Made by a program: the position numbers and the translations under genes | Notes under the pieces: generated by a model | What the model was told of the DNA's origin: nothing | The model's database searches: none | What the model saw: the letters and a program-made list of their open reading frames with translations, nothing else | In this document: in pieces, positions 18,143 through 27,599 of the stretch | How the letters are laid out: each line of letters starts with the position of its first letter | Numbering within the stretch: position 1 is the stretch's first letter | Assembly: GCF_026262505.1 (NCBI RefSeq) | Contig: NC_067203.1 | Location: 15,698,392-15,762,391 of the forward strand | DNA from: Trichomonas vaginalis G3 | Lineage: Eukaryota > Parabasalia > Trichomonadida > Trichomonadidae | DNA length: 64,000 nucleotides | Reading direction: 5' to 3'

Positions 18143-18853
18143 TGAATGCTATTTGACAAACCGCAAAATCAATTCAATCAGCGGCCTTACTAAGTTTTAT
18201 TTTTTACTCTTCCGAAATCAATAGTAACACAGGAAGAGTCGGATTTTTCAATGACTCAGAAATCGATAAAATTATTTCTTGAGGAATTGAATTTGATAGT
18301 TTTATACATGTTTTGGAGGTGTGCAACTGTAATAATTTCGCTATATTGAGTGCATAAAATGGAAAGTGAGCGCATAAACCTATCAATTTTTAAATTTTGA
18401 GCATACAAATTTTTACTGATATTATCGATTTTAATAATTTACTATATCTAGTTTCGCACTTTACAAAATTTTATCAATTGAGACCAGCATTCAAATTTAG
18501 AATTGTATCTATTTTATATACATTATTAGTTGCTACAGCAAAATTCTTAATTTAATCAACAATTCTTTCATAAATTTCAAGTTCGTAAATCCGTAGATAA
18601 ATTTTCCTGCAATTTGATTTCATGATATTTAGTATCATTCCTTTTCCCGTCATATTTTATTATAAAATTTTTATTTGTTTGTCCGGCCATAAAATCCAAA
18701 TCTTGAAAGTTACTAAAGTTATTCAGTAAAAGTGGACATCTAATAGATATACCGGATCTTCCTCGCTAGTTATATTATTGTGTTTCTAATTAAAGAGTCT
18801 TTTTCATTCCTCAAAGGAAAATAAAATAATTGGAAAGAGTTTGTTTATTATAT
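18143..18853. other. Intergenic; possible short gene remnant on the minus strand
   Basis: 711 bp between two minus-strand genes. Minus-strand 18386-18204 has a protein-like 60-codon stretch without ATG (CAHFPFYALNIAKLLQLHTS, later SIPQEIILSISESLKNPTLP) that could be a gene remnant. The match to any family is not secure. The rest is featureless. Confidence 0.3.
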
Positions 18854-20350
18854 TTACAAAACAAATACACCTTTTAAGTTAATATACCTAATTCTAAGAG
18901 CCTGTGGCAATTTGCTGTCCAATGCCTTTAAAACAATTCGATTTATGCCTTTTGACTTTGCTTCGATTTCGAAATCTTTGAGAACACTAGAACTGAACTT
19001 AGCTATCTGTTTCGATACCAATTCATCATCACAATATGTACTGAGCTCGATTTCGGGAAGATATTTGTAAGCTGTACCGACCAATTTTGTATAAAATGAA
19101 TGATCTCTCTTGGGGTCACAGAAGATATCTATTTTATGAGGTTCAACGTAGAATCTTGTCTTGATTTCAACGGAACATTCTTGTTCTTCGTTTAATATCC
19201 TCAGATATGAATTATCGTCATCAAAGAGACAATCTACACTTGATAAAACAAGTCCTGTCGTTGAGAGATTGATGATGGAGAAATCTTTTGGTGTTAAACG
19301 ATTAGTTAAGTGGCAGAGCGTTGTAGCTTGGTCGTAAATATTCACTTCTTCAGCCAAATCTATATTTTCGGCTTGATACATCTTTGAAATGTAAAATAAC
19401 ATTGGAATATTCTGGAAATTCTTCTTTTCTTGCGAAGAAAGCTTGCCTAATTCTGCTAAAGCATTTTTTCGTTTAAAAATGATACTTCTGAGCTTTTGGC
19501 GTGCGATTTTCAACGAAACCCATTCGCAATGGTAATTAATTAAGAAGGAATCGGAACCTTCTTGAGTCCAATCGACAATTGATGTTAAAACTTCTTTTTC
19601 TTCATCCGAAAATTGTTTATTTTTGGCAAATTGGTTAATAATTTGAACTTTTTGTTCGTTTGTTAAAGAAACATATACATCATTCTCATATCCAAGCGGA
19701 GAAGTTTTAGTAAGCTTGTTAACTTGCTTGTAAATGAGAGGAATTTTGCCATTTAGAACATCCTGGCTTAAAACAGATTGTAGAACATGCGTATCTAGAA
19801 CGTATTCAAGCACTTCTTCAATAGAAGTACATTTTCTTGCCATTTGATTTGTGACAATTTCGGCAATGTATTTTGCTACATAACTACTGCAAATTTTCGA
19901 TGCCAACTTGTATAAATTATACTTTGATAACGTTTGAACAATAAACAAAACATTGTCTTCAGTAAGAGATTTTTCAATAAATTCGGAAGTTTTTTCTACA
20001 ATATATTGACACCCGTAGAACTCAGCAGATTTTAATAGGGGTATTGCATCCTTAATGCTAACCACGATTTTTTGAGAATAAATTGTCTTGATTAAGTGTT
20101 GAACTGAATTTTCTGGATTAATTGGTAAAGTAATATGATAAATAGAAGAGGAATCTTTTTCAATAGGTTCAGAACAAGTAAACCTTTCTTTAAACCATGT
20201 ACAATTCTGCGCTAAAATTAAAGAATGTGCTTCAATTCTCGTATCAAGAAAATGAAGAACGGTATCGATGAATCGCTTTTCCTCTAAAAATATTTGGAAC
20301 TTCTGGCTGTGTTGGACTTGAATAACTTTCATTTGAAATTTTTTTGCCAT
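18854..20350 (-). CDS. BTB/POZ domain protein
   Basis: A 498-residue protein starting MAKKFQMKVIQVQ. Residues ~25-130 fit a BTB/POZ fold: DTVLHFLDTRIEAHSLILAQ, WFKERF, ITLPINPENSVQHLIKTIYS, and AIPLLKSAEFYGCQYIVEKT for the last helices. A BACK-like helical region follows (SLTEDNVLFIVQTLSKYNLY; EEVLEYVL). The C-terminal ~150 residues are beta-rich and may be a discoidin/galactose-binding-like domain, as in other trichomonad BTB proteins; that part is inference. BTB proteins usually dimerise and often act as cullin-3 adaptors. Divergently paired with the 20712 ankyrin gene. Confidence 0.75.
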   Translation of the reverse strand: MAKKFQMKVIQVQHSQKFQIFLEEKRFIDTVLHFLDTRIEAHSLILAQNCTWFKERFTCSEPIEKDSSSIYHITLPINPENSVQHLIKTIYSQKIVVSIKDAIPLLKSAEFYGCQYIVEKTSEFIEKSLTEDNVLFIVQTLSKYNLYKLASKICSSYVAKYIAEIVTNQMARKCTSIEEVLEYVLDTHVLQSVLSQDVLNGKIPLIYKQVNKLTKTSPLGYENDVYVSLTNEQKVQIINQFAKNKQFSDEEKEVLTSIVDWTQEGSDSFLINYHCEWVSLKIARQKLRSIIFKRKNALAELGKLSSQEKKNFQNIPMLFYISKMYQAENIDLAEEVNIYDQATTLCHLTNRLTPKDFSIINLSTTGLVLSSVDCLFDDDNSYLRILNEEQECSVEIKTRFYVEPHKIDIFCDPKRDHSFYTKLVGTAYKYLPEIELSTYCDDELVSKQIAKFSSSVLKDFEIEAKSKGINRIVLKALDSKLPQALRIRYINLKGVFVL

Positions 20351-20711
20351 GTAAAATTGTAAAGTTTATTTTCATTCAGAATTTTTCTTGAAAATTTTGC
20401 TTTTTCCCTTGAAAATGTGATTCAATACCGGATTGCAAATACGTAAAATGCGAGAAAGTGATAACCGGACTTTAGAGTTGAAGTGCAAAGAAACTATAGC
20501 TCTAATGAGACAGGAACTAATTTCGCAAAAGTGACATTAATAGGGGCGTGAATTTCGATTTAAGACTTTCGGAAATAGTCCCCTACTCCAGATCTAATAT
20601 CTACATCAGATATCAATTCTAAAAATCATAAAGAGAAAGCTAAGATCACTTTTTTTGAGTGGGATCTTTTCTGTGAGAAATTGAATTTTTATTCAAAAAT
20701 TTTTACAAAGC
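20351..20711. other. Divergent intergenic region
   Basis: 361 bp between the BTB gene (minus) and the ankyrin gene (plus). It includes AAAAGTGAC at 20527-20535. No other structure was seen. Confidence 0.5.
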
Positions 20712-21548
20712 ATGTTCAGTTCAGAGCAGCCAACAAATGAAAATGAATGTAATTACAGTGACCTTAAGCCAATTAAAGTATTTGAATACCCAGATAAAGC
20801 ATCGAAAATTATTTGGAGCGTCAATTCCAATAATATTTTACAAATATCATCACAAATTATTGAATTAATTACAACTCTCAAAATACCTATCCAAATGGCA
20901 CTTTATTTGATTGACATTTTTTCACAAATTCGTGTTAAAGAAATTAAATTATTTTCAGAACTTTACCAAAAGATATCAAACGCATTTTCATACATCCGCA
21001 AACCGAATAATGAGAAGTTAGCAGAATTGTTACGTTATCAAAACTCTGCACCTACAATTGAAGAAGAAAAAATTCTCAATTTATATTCAACAGAATCTCC
21101 TTTATACTATATTGCATGGGATAAAGTTGATGAACTTAAGAGTAGATTCCCAAATCTTGATATCAATAAGGAAATTGATATGAAATTCACGCCGCTCGAT
21201 TGTGCAATTAAATACGGATCAGAATTATGTTTTAATTACTTGAAAAATTTAGGAGCTAAATACACTGATTACTCCCAAAAATATGCTCTTCAAGGTGGAA
21301 ATGAAAAGATTTTTATGCAAATGATAGAAGATGGTCAATCATTTGGTGGAAAGATTAATATAGCATTGGACTATCGAAACTATGAAATTGCTGACTACCT
21401 TAAATCAAATTTTGGGCAAACTTTTGATTCAATAGCAAAAAGCATGCATTTCGGAAATTATGATATTGCTTCTTATTTACTTTCTAATGGAGGAAATATC
21501 AACAAAATTTATAATCTCTTTCTTTTCATACTTATCAATGTTTTTTAA
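20712..21548 (+). pseudogene. Trichomonad ankyrin-repeat gene, 5' part; reading frame lost in a minisatellite
   Basis: A 278-codon ORF from ATG 20712 with the standard trichomonad plan: a helical N-terminal domain (~1-125, ELITTLKIPIQMALYLIDIF) and ankyrin units from ~135 on (DKVDELKSRFPNLDINKEID, FTPLDCAIKYGSELCFNYLK, NYDIASYLLSNGGNINK). After GGNINK the DNA enters the 37-bp minisatellite and the frame ends in hydrophobic nonsense (IYNLFLFILINVF). The next ankyrin module, exactly where a repeat should resume, is at 21632. The gene therefore looks interrupted by minisatellite DNA at the hairpin between two ankyrin repeats. A truncated protein could still be made. Confidence 0.8.
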
Positions 21549-21631
21549 TATTCTTTTTATCTTCATACTTATCATTGTTTTATAACATTCTCTTTCTCTT
21601 CAAATTTATCATTGTTCAATGAAATTCTCTC

Positions 21632-21727
21632 AATATTAATGAATGCCCTCTTAGTATTGCCATCAAAGAAAATTCAACAGAAATTGTCCAATTCTTAATT
21701 GAACATGGTGCTGATGTTAACATGAAA
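21632..21727 (+). pseudogene. Isolated ankyrin module 1 (32 codons) in the minisatellite
   Basis: Translates as an ankyrin unit beginning NINECPLSIAIKENSTEIVQ and ending FLIEHGADVNMK. It is flanked on both sides by 37-bp repeats. It is a continuation of the 20712 gene, displaced by repeat expansion. Confidence 0.85.
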
Positions 21728-21843
21728 CTTATTCTCTATCTCTTCATTTTTATCATTATTTTATTACATTTTCTATCTTTTCATATTTAACATTGTTTTA
21801 TAACATTCTCTTTCTCTTCATATTTATCATTGTTTTATAAAAT
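21661..21843. repeat. 183-bp direct duplication, left copy, flanking the 21844-22801 element
   Basis: Aligns without gaps to 22802-22984 (about 14 differences in 183 bp, by eye). The element sits exactly between the two. This left copy is identical to 24391-24573, so it was homogenised or duplicated later. Confidence 0.8.
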
Positions 21844-22801
21844 GAGATTGGGACAAAGTTGCAATTCGGCACTTTTTGTAAAAAAAATGGGGTCATACTC
21901 ATAATGAATAGAGACTTATAGCCAAGTCTTGATATCATGCAGGGAGAATATACATAGATAAGCAATTATATTTTATAGTAGTAGTATTCAGAAATTCTTA
22001 CAATTTACAATACAATTTTCAAAAATGGATAAAGACTAATAGCCAAGTCTTGATATCATGCAGGGAGAATATACATAGATAAGCAATTATATTTTATAGT
22101 AGTAGTATTCAGAAATTCTTACAATTTACAATACAATTTTCAAAAATGGATAAAGACTAATAGCCAAGTCTTGATATCATGCAGGGAGAATATACATAGA
22201 TAAGCAATTATATTTTATAGTAGTAGTATTCAGAAATTCTTACAATTTACAATACAATTTTCAAAAATGGATAAAGACTAATAGCCAAGTCTTGATATCA
22301 TGCAGGGAGACTCTCTACAAATACAAAAATTGATTATCATAAGGAAATACAAATTTATCAATTTTCATGTGAAAATTACATAAATTTGTTCTCCAATAAA
22401 TAGCAATAATACTTTGAATGTTATATTAAGTAATATAGCTTCAGGTAAATAAGCTTACACTTCAAAAATATACTGTTTATTCATTAATTTTAAAAAAAGT
22501 CCAAATTATCTAATCTTGCTTACTCTTCCTTTAAACTTCTTTGTGCCAAATTTAATATTGCCTTCAAAGATGGAATAAGGACATTAGGTTCAAAAATATT
22601 TTATTATACTCATTCGAAATTAAAAATAATAAAATTTATATATATTAATTTCATTAAATCAAGGTTAAAAATCTCACCGGAAAAATAACCTCAGTGTGAT
22701 AAATTTATCACCGGAAAAATTTACAATAAGGTTAATACCGAAAATATCGAAAAATCAACATTTAAGGTTAATTTAAGAGTATGCACTTTTGTCACCTACT
22801 C
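21844..22801. mobile_element. Unclassified repeated element ('long-duplication element'), copy 1, 958 bp
   Basis: Begins GAGATTGGGACAAAGTTGCA and ends TGCACTTTTGTCACCTACTC. The ends are imperfect inverted repeats (about 14 of 20 positions). It is the same sequence as 25994-26587 except for three extra tandem copies of a 121-bp unit (GACT(A/T)AT...CCAAGTC at 21913, 22034, 22155, 22276) and one extra A. No ORF is encoded. The insertion is bracketed by a 183-bp direct duplication of its target (21661-21843 and 22802-22984). The class is unknown to me. Confidence 0.8.
21913..22310. repeat. 121-bp tandem expansion within element copy 1
   Basis: The phrase AGCCAAGTCTTGATATCATG recurs at 121-bp steps, four occurrences and three full units. 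Element copy 2 (25994-26587) has a single occurrence, so the expansion happened in copy 1 only. Confidence 0.93.
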
Positions 22802-22984
22802 CATCAAAGAAAATTCAACAGAAATTGTCCAATTCTTAATTGAACATGGTGCTGATGTTAACATGAAACTTATTCTCTGTCTCTTCATATTTGTCATTGT
22901 TTTATGACATTTTCTTTCTTTTCATATTAATCATTGTTTTATAACATTTTCTTTCTATTCATTTTTATCATTTTAATATAAAAT
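22802..22984. repeat. 183-bp direct duplication, right copy; includes truncated ankyrin module
   Basis: Starts abruptly inside an ankyrin module (CATCAAAGAAAATTCAACAG; coding part 22802-22868) right at the element end and stops at ATAAAAT 22984. It is a gapless match to 21661-21843. Its downstream neighbour TCTGTTTTTT resembles the minisatellite that follows the uninterrupted copy at 24573. Confidence 0.8.
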
Positions 22985-23003
22985 TCTGTTTTTTATAATG
23001 TTT

Positions 23004-23701
23004 TGTTGCATGCTAAGATCAGTCATAATGTAAACCTCTCGATTTTATTGTCGTGGGAAGTATCTCAATTCCTTCAAAAAAATTGAAAAACTATTTAATT
23101 TTAAAAATATAATACTTTTAATTAGTTAATTAATTGGAGATATTTTTTAAAAATCACTTTTGATAATACTTTTGAGAACTTTAATTAAAAAAATATATTC
23201 AAAAATATCCAGGATATCAAGAGGGAATTGTTCCTTATGAGGTATAGAGTTATGATGTATACCTCATAAGGAACAATTCCCTCCTTAAAATCGTAGACAT
23301 TTTTATACTTATTAATCAACCATTCAAAATCATATTCCTCTGAAAAGTTATTTTATTAAAAATTTAGAATTTTAATAAATATAGAGTATGAATTTCATAC
23401 AATACCTATATATTTTCAATAATGGAATTTGAAAACCATTCTCAAAAGTTCTCAGAAAACTTTTTTTTCATTAATTTTAAGAAATCTGAGTATTAAATTA
23501 AGTGATAAATTCGTTTGACACTACTTTAATTTTTAAATTCAAAAAATTATATGTGCTTCTTAAAATGACTCAAAAAAATTTTATTATAAAATAATATATA
23601 ATATTAAAAATCCCACAACATTTTTTACTTTACATAATCGTACTTCCTCGACGATTAATTTCCACTCAATTTCTATCGTTGACCGAACTTAGCATGCAAC
23701 A
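23004..23701. mobile_element. Fold-back DNA element with 4-bp GTTT target duplication, 698 bp
   Basis: Inverted ends TGTTGCATGCTAAG at 23004-23017 and its complement at 23688-23701, extending imperfectly (GATCAGTCA versus GTTCGGTCA; inner GTCGTGGGAAGTA versus GTCGAGGAAGTA). They are flanked by GTTT at 23000-23003 and 23702-23705. It is inserted in the 37-bp minisatellite and carries no ORF. A perfect 25-bp-stem hairpin sits near the centre. The superfamily is not assigned. Confidence 0.77.
23221..23283. repeat. Perfect 25-bp-stem hairpin, 13-nt loop
   Basis: 23221-23245 (starting GAGGGAATTGTTCC) is exactly complementary to 23259-23283 (ending GGAACAATTCCCTC). The loop is AGAGTTATGATGT. It lies in the middle of the 23004-23701 element. 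Confidence 0.97.
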
Positions 23702-24358
23702 GTTTATCATTGTTTTATGAAATGCTCTTTCTTTTCATATTTATCATTGTTTTATTACATTCTGTTTCTTTTCATATTTATCATTGTTTTATAAATTTCT
23801 CATTCTATTCATATTTTTCATTGTTTAATGAAATTCTCTTTCTTTTCATCTTTATCATTATTTTATAAAATTTTCTTTCTTTACATATTTATCATTGTTT
23901 GATATAATTCTCTTTCTTTTCATACTTATCATTGTTTGATATAATTCTCTTTCTTTTCATGCTTATCATTGTTTTATTACATTCTGTTTCTTTTCATATT
24001 TATCATTGTTTTATAAATTTCTCATTCTATTCATATTTTTCATTGTTTAATGAAATTCTCTTTCTTTTCATCTTTATCATTATTTTATAAAATTTTCTTT
24101 CTTTACATATTTATCATTGTTTGATATAATTCTCTTTCTTTTCATACTTATCATTGTTTGATATAATTCTCTTTCTTTTCATGCTTATCATTGTTTTTTT
24201 GCATTCTGTTTCTTTTCACATTGATCATTATTTTATGAAATTCTCTTTCTATTTCTATTGATCATTGTTTTATTGGATTCTTTTTATCTTCATACTTATC
24301 ATTGTTTTATAACATTCTCTTTCTCTTCAAATTTATCATTGTTTAATGAAATTCTCTC

Positions 24359-24454
24359 AATATTAATGAATGCCCTCTTAGTATTGCCATCAAAGAAAAT
24401 TCAACAGAAATTGTCCAATTCTTAATTGAACATGGTGCTGATGTTAACATGAAA
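24359..24454 (+). pseudogene. Isolated ankyrin module 2 (copy of module 1)
   Basis: Same 96 nt as 21632-21727 with its flanking repeats. It is part of the segmental duplication inside the minisatellite. Confidence 0.85.
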
Positions 24455-25131
24455 CTTATTCTCTATCTCTTCATTTTTATCATTATTTTATTACATTTTC
24501 TATCTTTTCATATTTAACATTGTTTTATAACATTCTCTTTCTCTTCATATTTATCATTGTTTTATAAAATTCTCTTTCTTTTCATATTTTTCATTGTTTA
24601 ATGAAATTCTCTTTCTTTTCATCTTTATCATTGTTTTATAAAATATTCTTTCTTTTCATCTTTATCATTATTTTATAAAATTATCTTTCTCTTCATATTT
24701 ATCATTGTTTGATATAATTCTATTCCTCTTCATATTTATCATTATTTTATAAAATTCTCTTTCTTTTCATACTAATCATTGTTTTATTACATTCTCTTTC
24801 TCTTCATATTTATCATTGTTTGACACAATCCTCTTTCTATTCATACTTATCATTGTTTTATTGGATTCTCTTTCAATACATATTTATCATTGATTGATGT
24901 AATTCTCTTTCTCTTCATATTTATCATTGCTTGATAGGATCCTCTTTCAATACATATTTATCATTGATTGATATAATTCTCTTTCTCTTCATATTTATCA
25001 TTGTTTTATTGGATTCTCTTTCTTTTCATATTTACCATTGTTTTATAAAATTCTCTTTCTATTCATATTTAACATCGATTTATAACATTCTCTTTCTCTT
25101 CATATTTATCATTGTTTAATGAAATTCTCTC

Positions 25132-25223
25132 AATATTAATTATTGCCCTCTTAGTATAGCCATCAAAATTAAAGCAACAAATATTATCAAATTCTTAGTT
25201 GAACACGGTACTACAAATATCTA
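25132..25223 (+). pseudogene. Isolated ankyrin module 3, divergent, ending in a stop
   Basis: Reads NINYCPLSIAIKIKATNIIK then FLVEHGTTNI and a stop. It is diverged from modules 1 and 2 and marks the 3' edge of the dismantled ankyrin gene. Confidence 0.75.
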
Positions 25224-25744
25224 ATAATTCTTTTTCTAATAACATAATTCTAAGTGATGAAATTAAAAACCGCCGTTTTGGTACTTTCTGCGACTTTGTT
25301 TGTCAGAAAGTATACATTTGTAAGAAAGTATACTCAATTTTCTTCTCAAACGAAGGTATTTTAAAAATGCAAATTATTTGACGACAAAAAAAAAAACGTA
25401 GGGGACAGCGTGGACGTACTCACGGTAAACGGTAGGCTTTTTATGAAAATTAGGAAATGCATAAATATACTTTTAAAGTCTAGTGATACAAATGAAAACC
25501 ATCGATTTTTTTTCCTTTTTTCCTCACACTCTTTGGCCGGGCAGCCCTCGAATCAAAGAATGATTCGCATGCCAAAAATTTAAGAAAAATTTTTAAATGA
25601 TGTCCATTCATGTGATTATGAGGTCAATAAGACATTAGAACTTATAAGTGCTTAAACATATGGCTATTACCATGAGATAAATGCATAGAACATGATATTG
25701 ATGCTGAAATTTCAAGAACTTAGGAATCAAAAATCAAGTTTTCA
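25224..25744. other. Non-coding stretch with short GC-richer patches
   Basis: Holds a 9-bp-stem hairpin (TACTTTCTG...CAGAAAGTA, about 25280-25309), a GC-richer run near 25398-25435 and another near 25537-25580 that includes the hairpin CGAATCA-AAGAA-TGATTCG. An open frame without ATG crosses it, but I do not accept it as a gene. Confidence 0.4.
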
Positions 25745-25913
25745 ACATTAAATAAGGGTTTCGTTTTGCTAAAATTGTCACTTTTATAGCATATTTGTTT
25801 TTGGATGTTTTGCGAAACCAAAAAAAAAACTATGATATACAATGTGTGTGTAAAGAAAATACTTTATTTACTAGTTAAAAAAATCATTTGGTATTGATCA
25901 AGTTATTTTTTCT

Positions 25914-25993
25914 GGATAAGATATTATATGGATAATTGGATAGAAAATACAATTATATAATCTTGTACCTGGTTTAATTAAGCTAATTGTCAT
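25914..25993. repeat. 80-bp direct duplication, left copy, flanking element copy 2
   Basis: Identical over all 80 bp to 26588-26667 (begins GGATAAGATATTATATGG, ends AAGCTAATTGTCAT). The element lies exactly between the two copies. Confidence 0.96.
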
Positions 25994-26587
25994 GAGATTG
26001 GGACAAAGTTGCAATTCGGCACTTTTTGTAAAAAAATGGGGTCATACTCATAATGAATAGAGACTTATAGCCAAGTCTTGATATCATGCAGGGAGACTCT
26101 CTACAAATACAAAAATTGATTATCATAAGGAAATACAAATTTATCAATTTTCATGTGAAAATTACATAAATTTGTTCTCCAATAAATAGCAATAATACTT
26201 TGAATGTTATATTAAGTAATATAGCTTCAGGTAAATAAGCTTACACTTCAAAAATATACTGTTTATTCATTAATTTTAAAAAAAGTCCAAATTATCTAAT
26301 CTTGCTTACTCTTCCTTTAAACTTCTTTGTGCCAAATTTAATATTGCCTTCAAAGATGGAATAAGGACATTAGGTTCAAAAATATTTTATTATACTCATT
26401 CGAAATTAAAAATAATAAAATTTATATATATTAATTTCATTAAATCAAGGTTAAAAATCTCACCGGAAAAATAACCTCAGTGTGATAAATTTATCACCGG
26501 AAAAATTTACAATAAGGTTAATACCGAAAATATCGAAAAATCAACATTTAAGGTTAATTTAAGAGTATGCACTTTTGTCACCTACTC
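25994..26587. mobile_element. Unclassified repeated element ('long-duplication element'), copy 2, 594 bp
   Basis: Same sequence as 21844-22801 without the 121-bp expansion. It begins GAGATTGGGACAAAG and ends TGTCACCTACTC. It contains a repeated CACCGGAAAAAT word but no ORF and no poly-A tail. Near identity to copy 1 indicates recent activity. It is flanked by a perfect 80-bp target duplication. Confidence 0.85.
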
Positions 26588-26667
26588 GGATAAGATATTA
26601 TATGGATAATTGGATAGAAAATACAATTATATAATCTTGTACCTGGTTTAATTAAGCTAATTGTCAT
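26588..26667. repeat. 80-bp direct duplication, right copy
   Basis: Exact copy of 25914-25993, directly after the 594-bp element. The sequence then continues with CAGAAACTTG, the presumed original right neighbour. Confidence 0.96.
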
Positions 26668-27599
26668 CAGAAACTTGTAATTTTTATGAATTTCAGATTT
26701 TCTTTTCATTACTGCTTTTCTTAATAGGTCAAGTTCTTATTTACGTTATAAAGTATGATATTTACAAATATCAAGTTATCGTGTTTTTTGAGAAATTATG
26801 AGAAACAAACAAAAATGAAAAAGATAGGAATAGCAATGAATAGTGATGTGGGTATAGAAAATGTAAGAGATATGAATGCAAAGCAATCAGTATTTAGGAC
26901 ATTGACCATAGATTTCGAAAAAAAAATGCTGCATATTGAGCGAAAACTATGATTATATTATAAGGCTGTCATTTAAAGCATAATGAAACTATTCCCTTTT
27001 CATTTTAATCGAATAAGATAGTAAAGATTTTTGAATTAGCTAGAAACTGATGAGATGTTTTCACAAATCAGATTTTTAATCTCTATAATGCATAATTCAC
27101 TCAATATCTCAATTTTGATATTGCGAGATATTTTTGCTATCGGTTTCGCAATTTTGACACAATAGCAAGAGGGTTCTATAAGCATTATTATCAACGTAGA
27201 ATCTGAATATCATATCAGAAAATGTCGCAAATCTGACATTTACCCGACCAAATAGCAAAAATAATTGAATACTTTTCGCAAAAACTTTAAAAATCGATAA
27301 AAATATGAAATATAGATATTAAAGAGACTTTTTATATAATATTCATAAAGATTTTCCAAAAATATGATACCGCAAAATTAAAAAAGTGACGTCTTGAGTG
27401 GAGTCAAAGGTCGAAATTGCTAGCTAAATGTTTTTTTAGCGAAATTGCGTATTGTACGTTTTTTTCGCAAAACGAAACCCTTACATTAAATATATATAAA
27501 CAGATGCTAATTCATATTACAGTACTTTGAGCTAAATCCATTTTTATAACGGCGGTTTTCTCTCAATTTTTTGAATGGGATGGCCTTTCTGTAAGACTG

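Larger units (their letters stand above)
21507..25131. repeat. 37-bp minisatellite (TTCTCTTTCTTTTCATATTTATCATTGTTTTATAA-like), several blocks
   Basis: Degenerate 37-bp monomers containing CTCTTTC-TTTTCATATTTATCATTG-TTTTAT fill about 21507-21631, 21728-21843, 22869-22999, 23702-24358 and 24455-25131. A higher-order repeat of 222 bp (6 x 37) is visible: TCTGTTTCTTTTCA recurs at 23761, 23983 and 24205. Blocks are separated by ankyrin modules or transposable elements. About 300 bp around 21551-21843 is nearly identical to about 24275-24573, a segmental duplication within the array. Since 37 is not a multiple of 3, every unit shifts frame. Confidence 0.92.
25754..27482. mobile_element. Non-autonomous MULE-like DNA transposon, 1729 bp, carrying a nested insertion
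   Basis: Perfect 16-bp inverted ends, AAGGGTTTCGTTTTGC at 25754-25769 and its complement at 27467-27482, are bounded by a perfect 9-bp target duplication ACATTAAAT (25745-25753 and 27483-27491). The 9-bp duplication and GGG-type ends fit Mutator-like elements. TTTCGC/GCGAAA words are repeated towards both ends. AAAAGTGAC sites lie 24 bp from the left end and 93 bp from the right end. No transposase ORF. The 594-bp element 25994-26587 is inserted in it with an 80-bp flanking duplication. Confidence 0.87.

Noticed and set aside
25381-25587. Open frame without ATG across a GC-richer patch, and a basic 12-residue reading (RRGQRGRTHGKR) resembling a ribosomal protein tail
   Set aside because: No start, no family match when extended, and the two readings are in different frames; not supportable as a gene.
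25266-27559. 12-bp inverted pair AAAACCGCCGTT / AACGGCGGTTTT around the 25754 element
   Set aside because: No duplication outside it, and the right member is simply upstream of the eL6 gene; probably a promoter-type word or coincidence.
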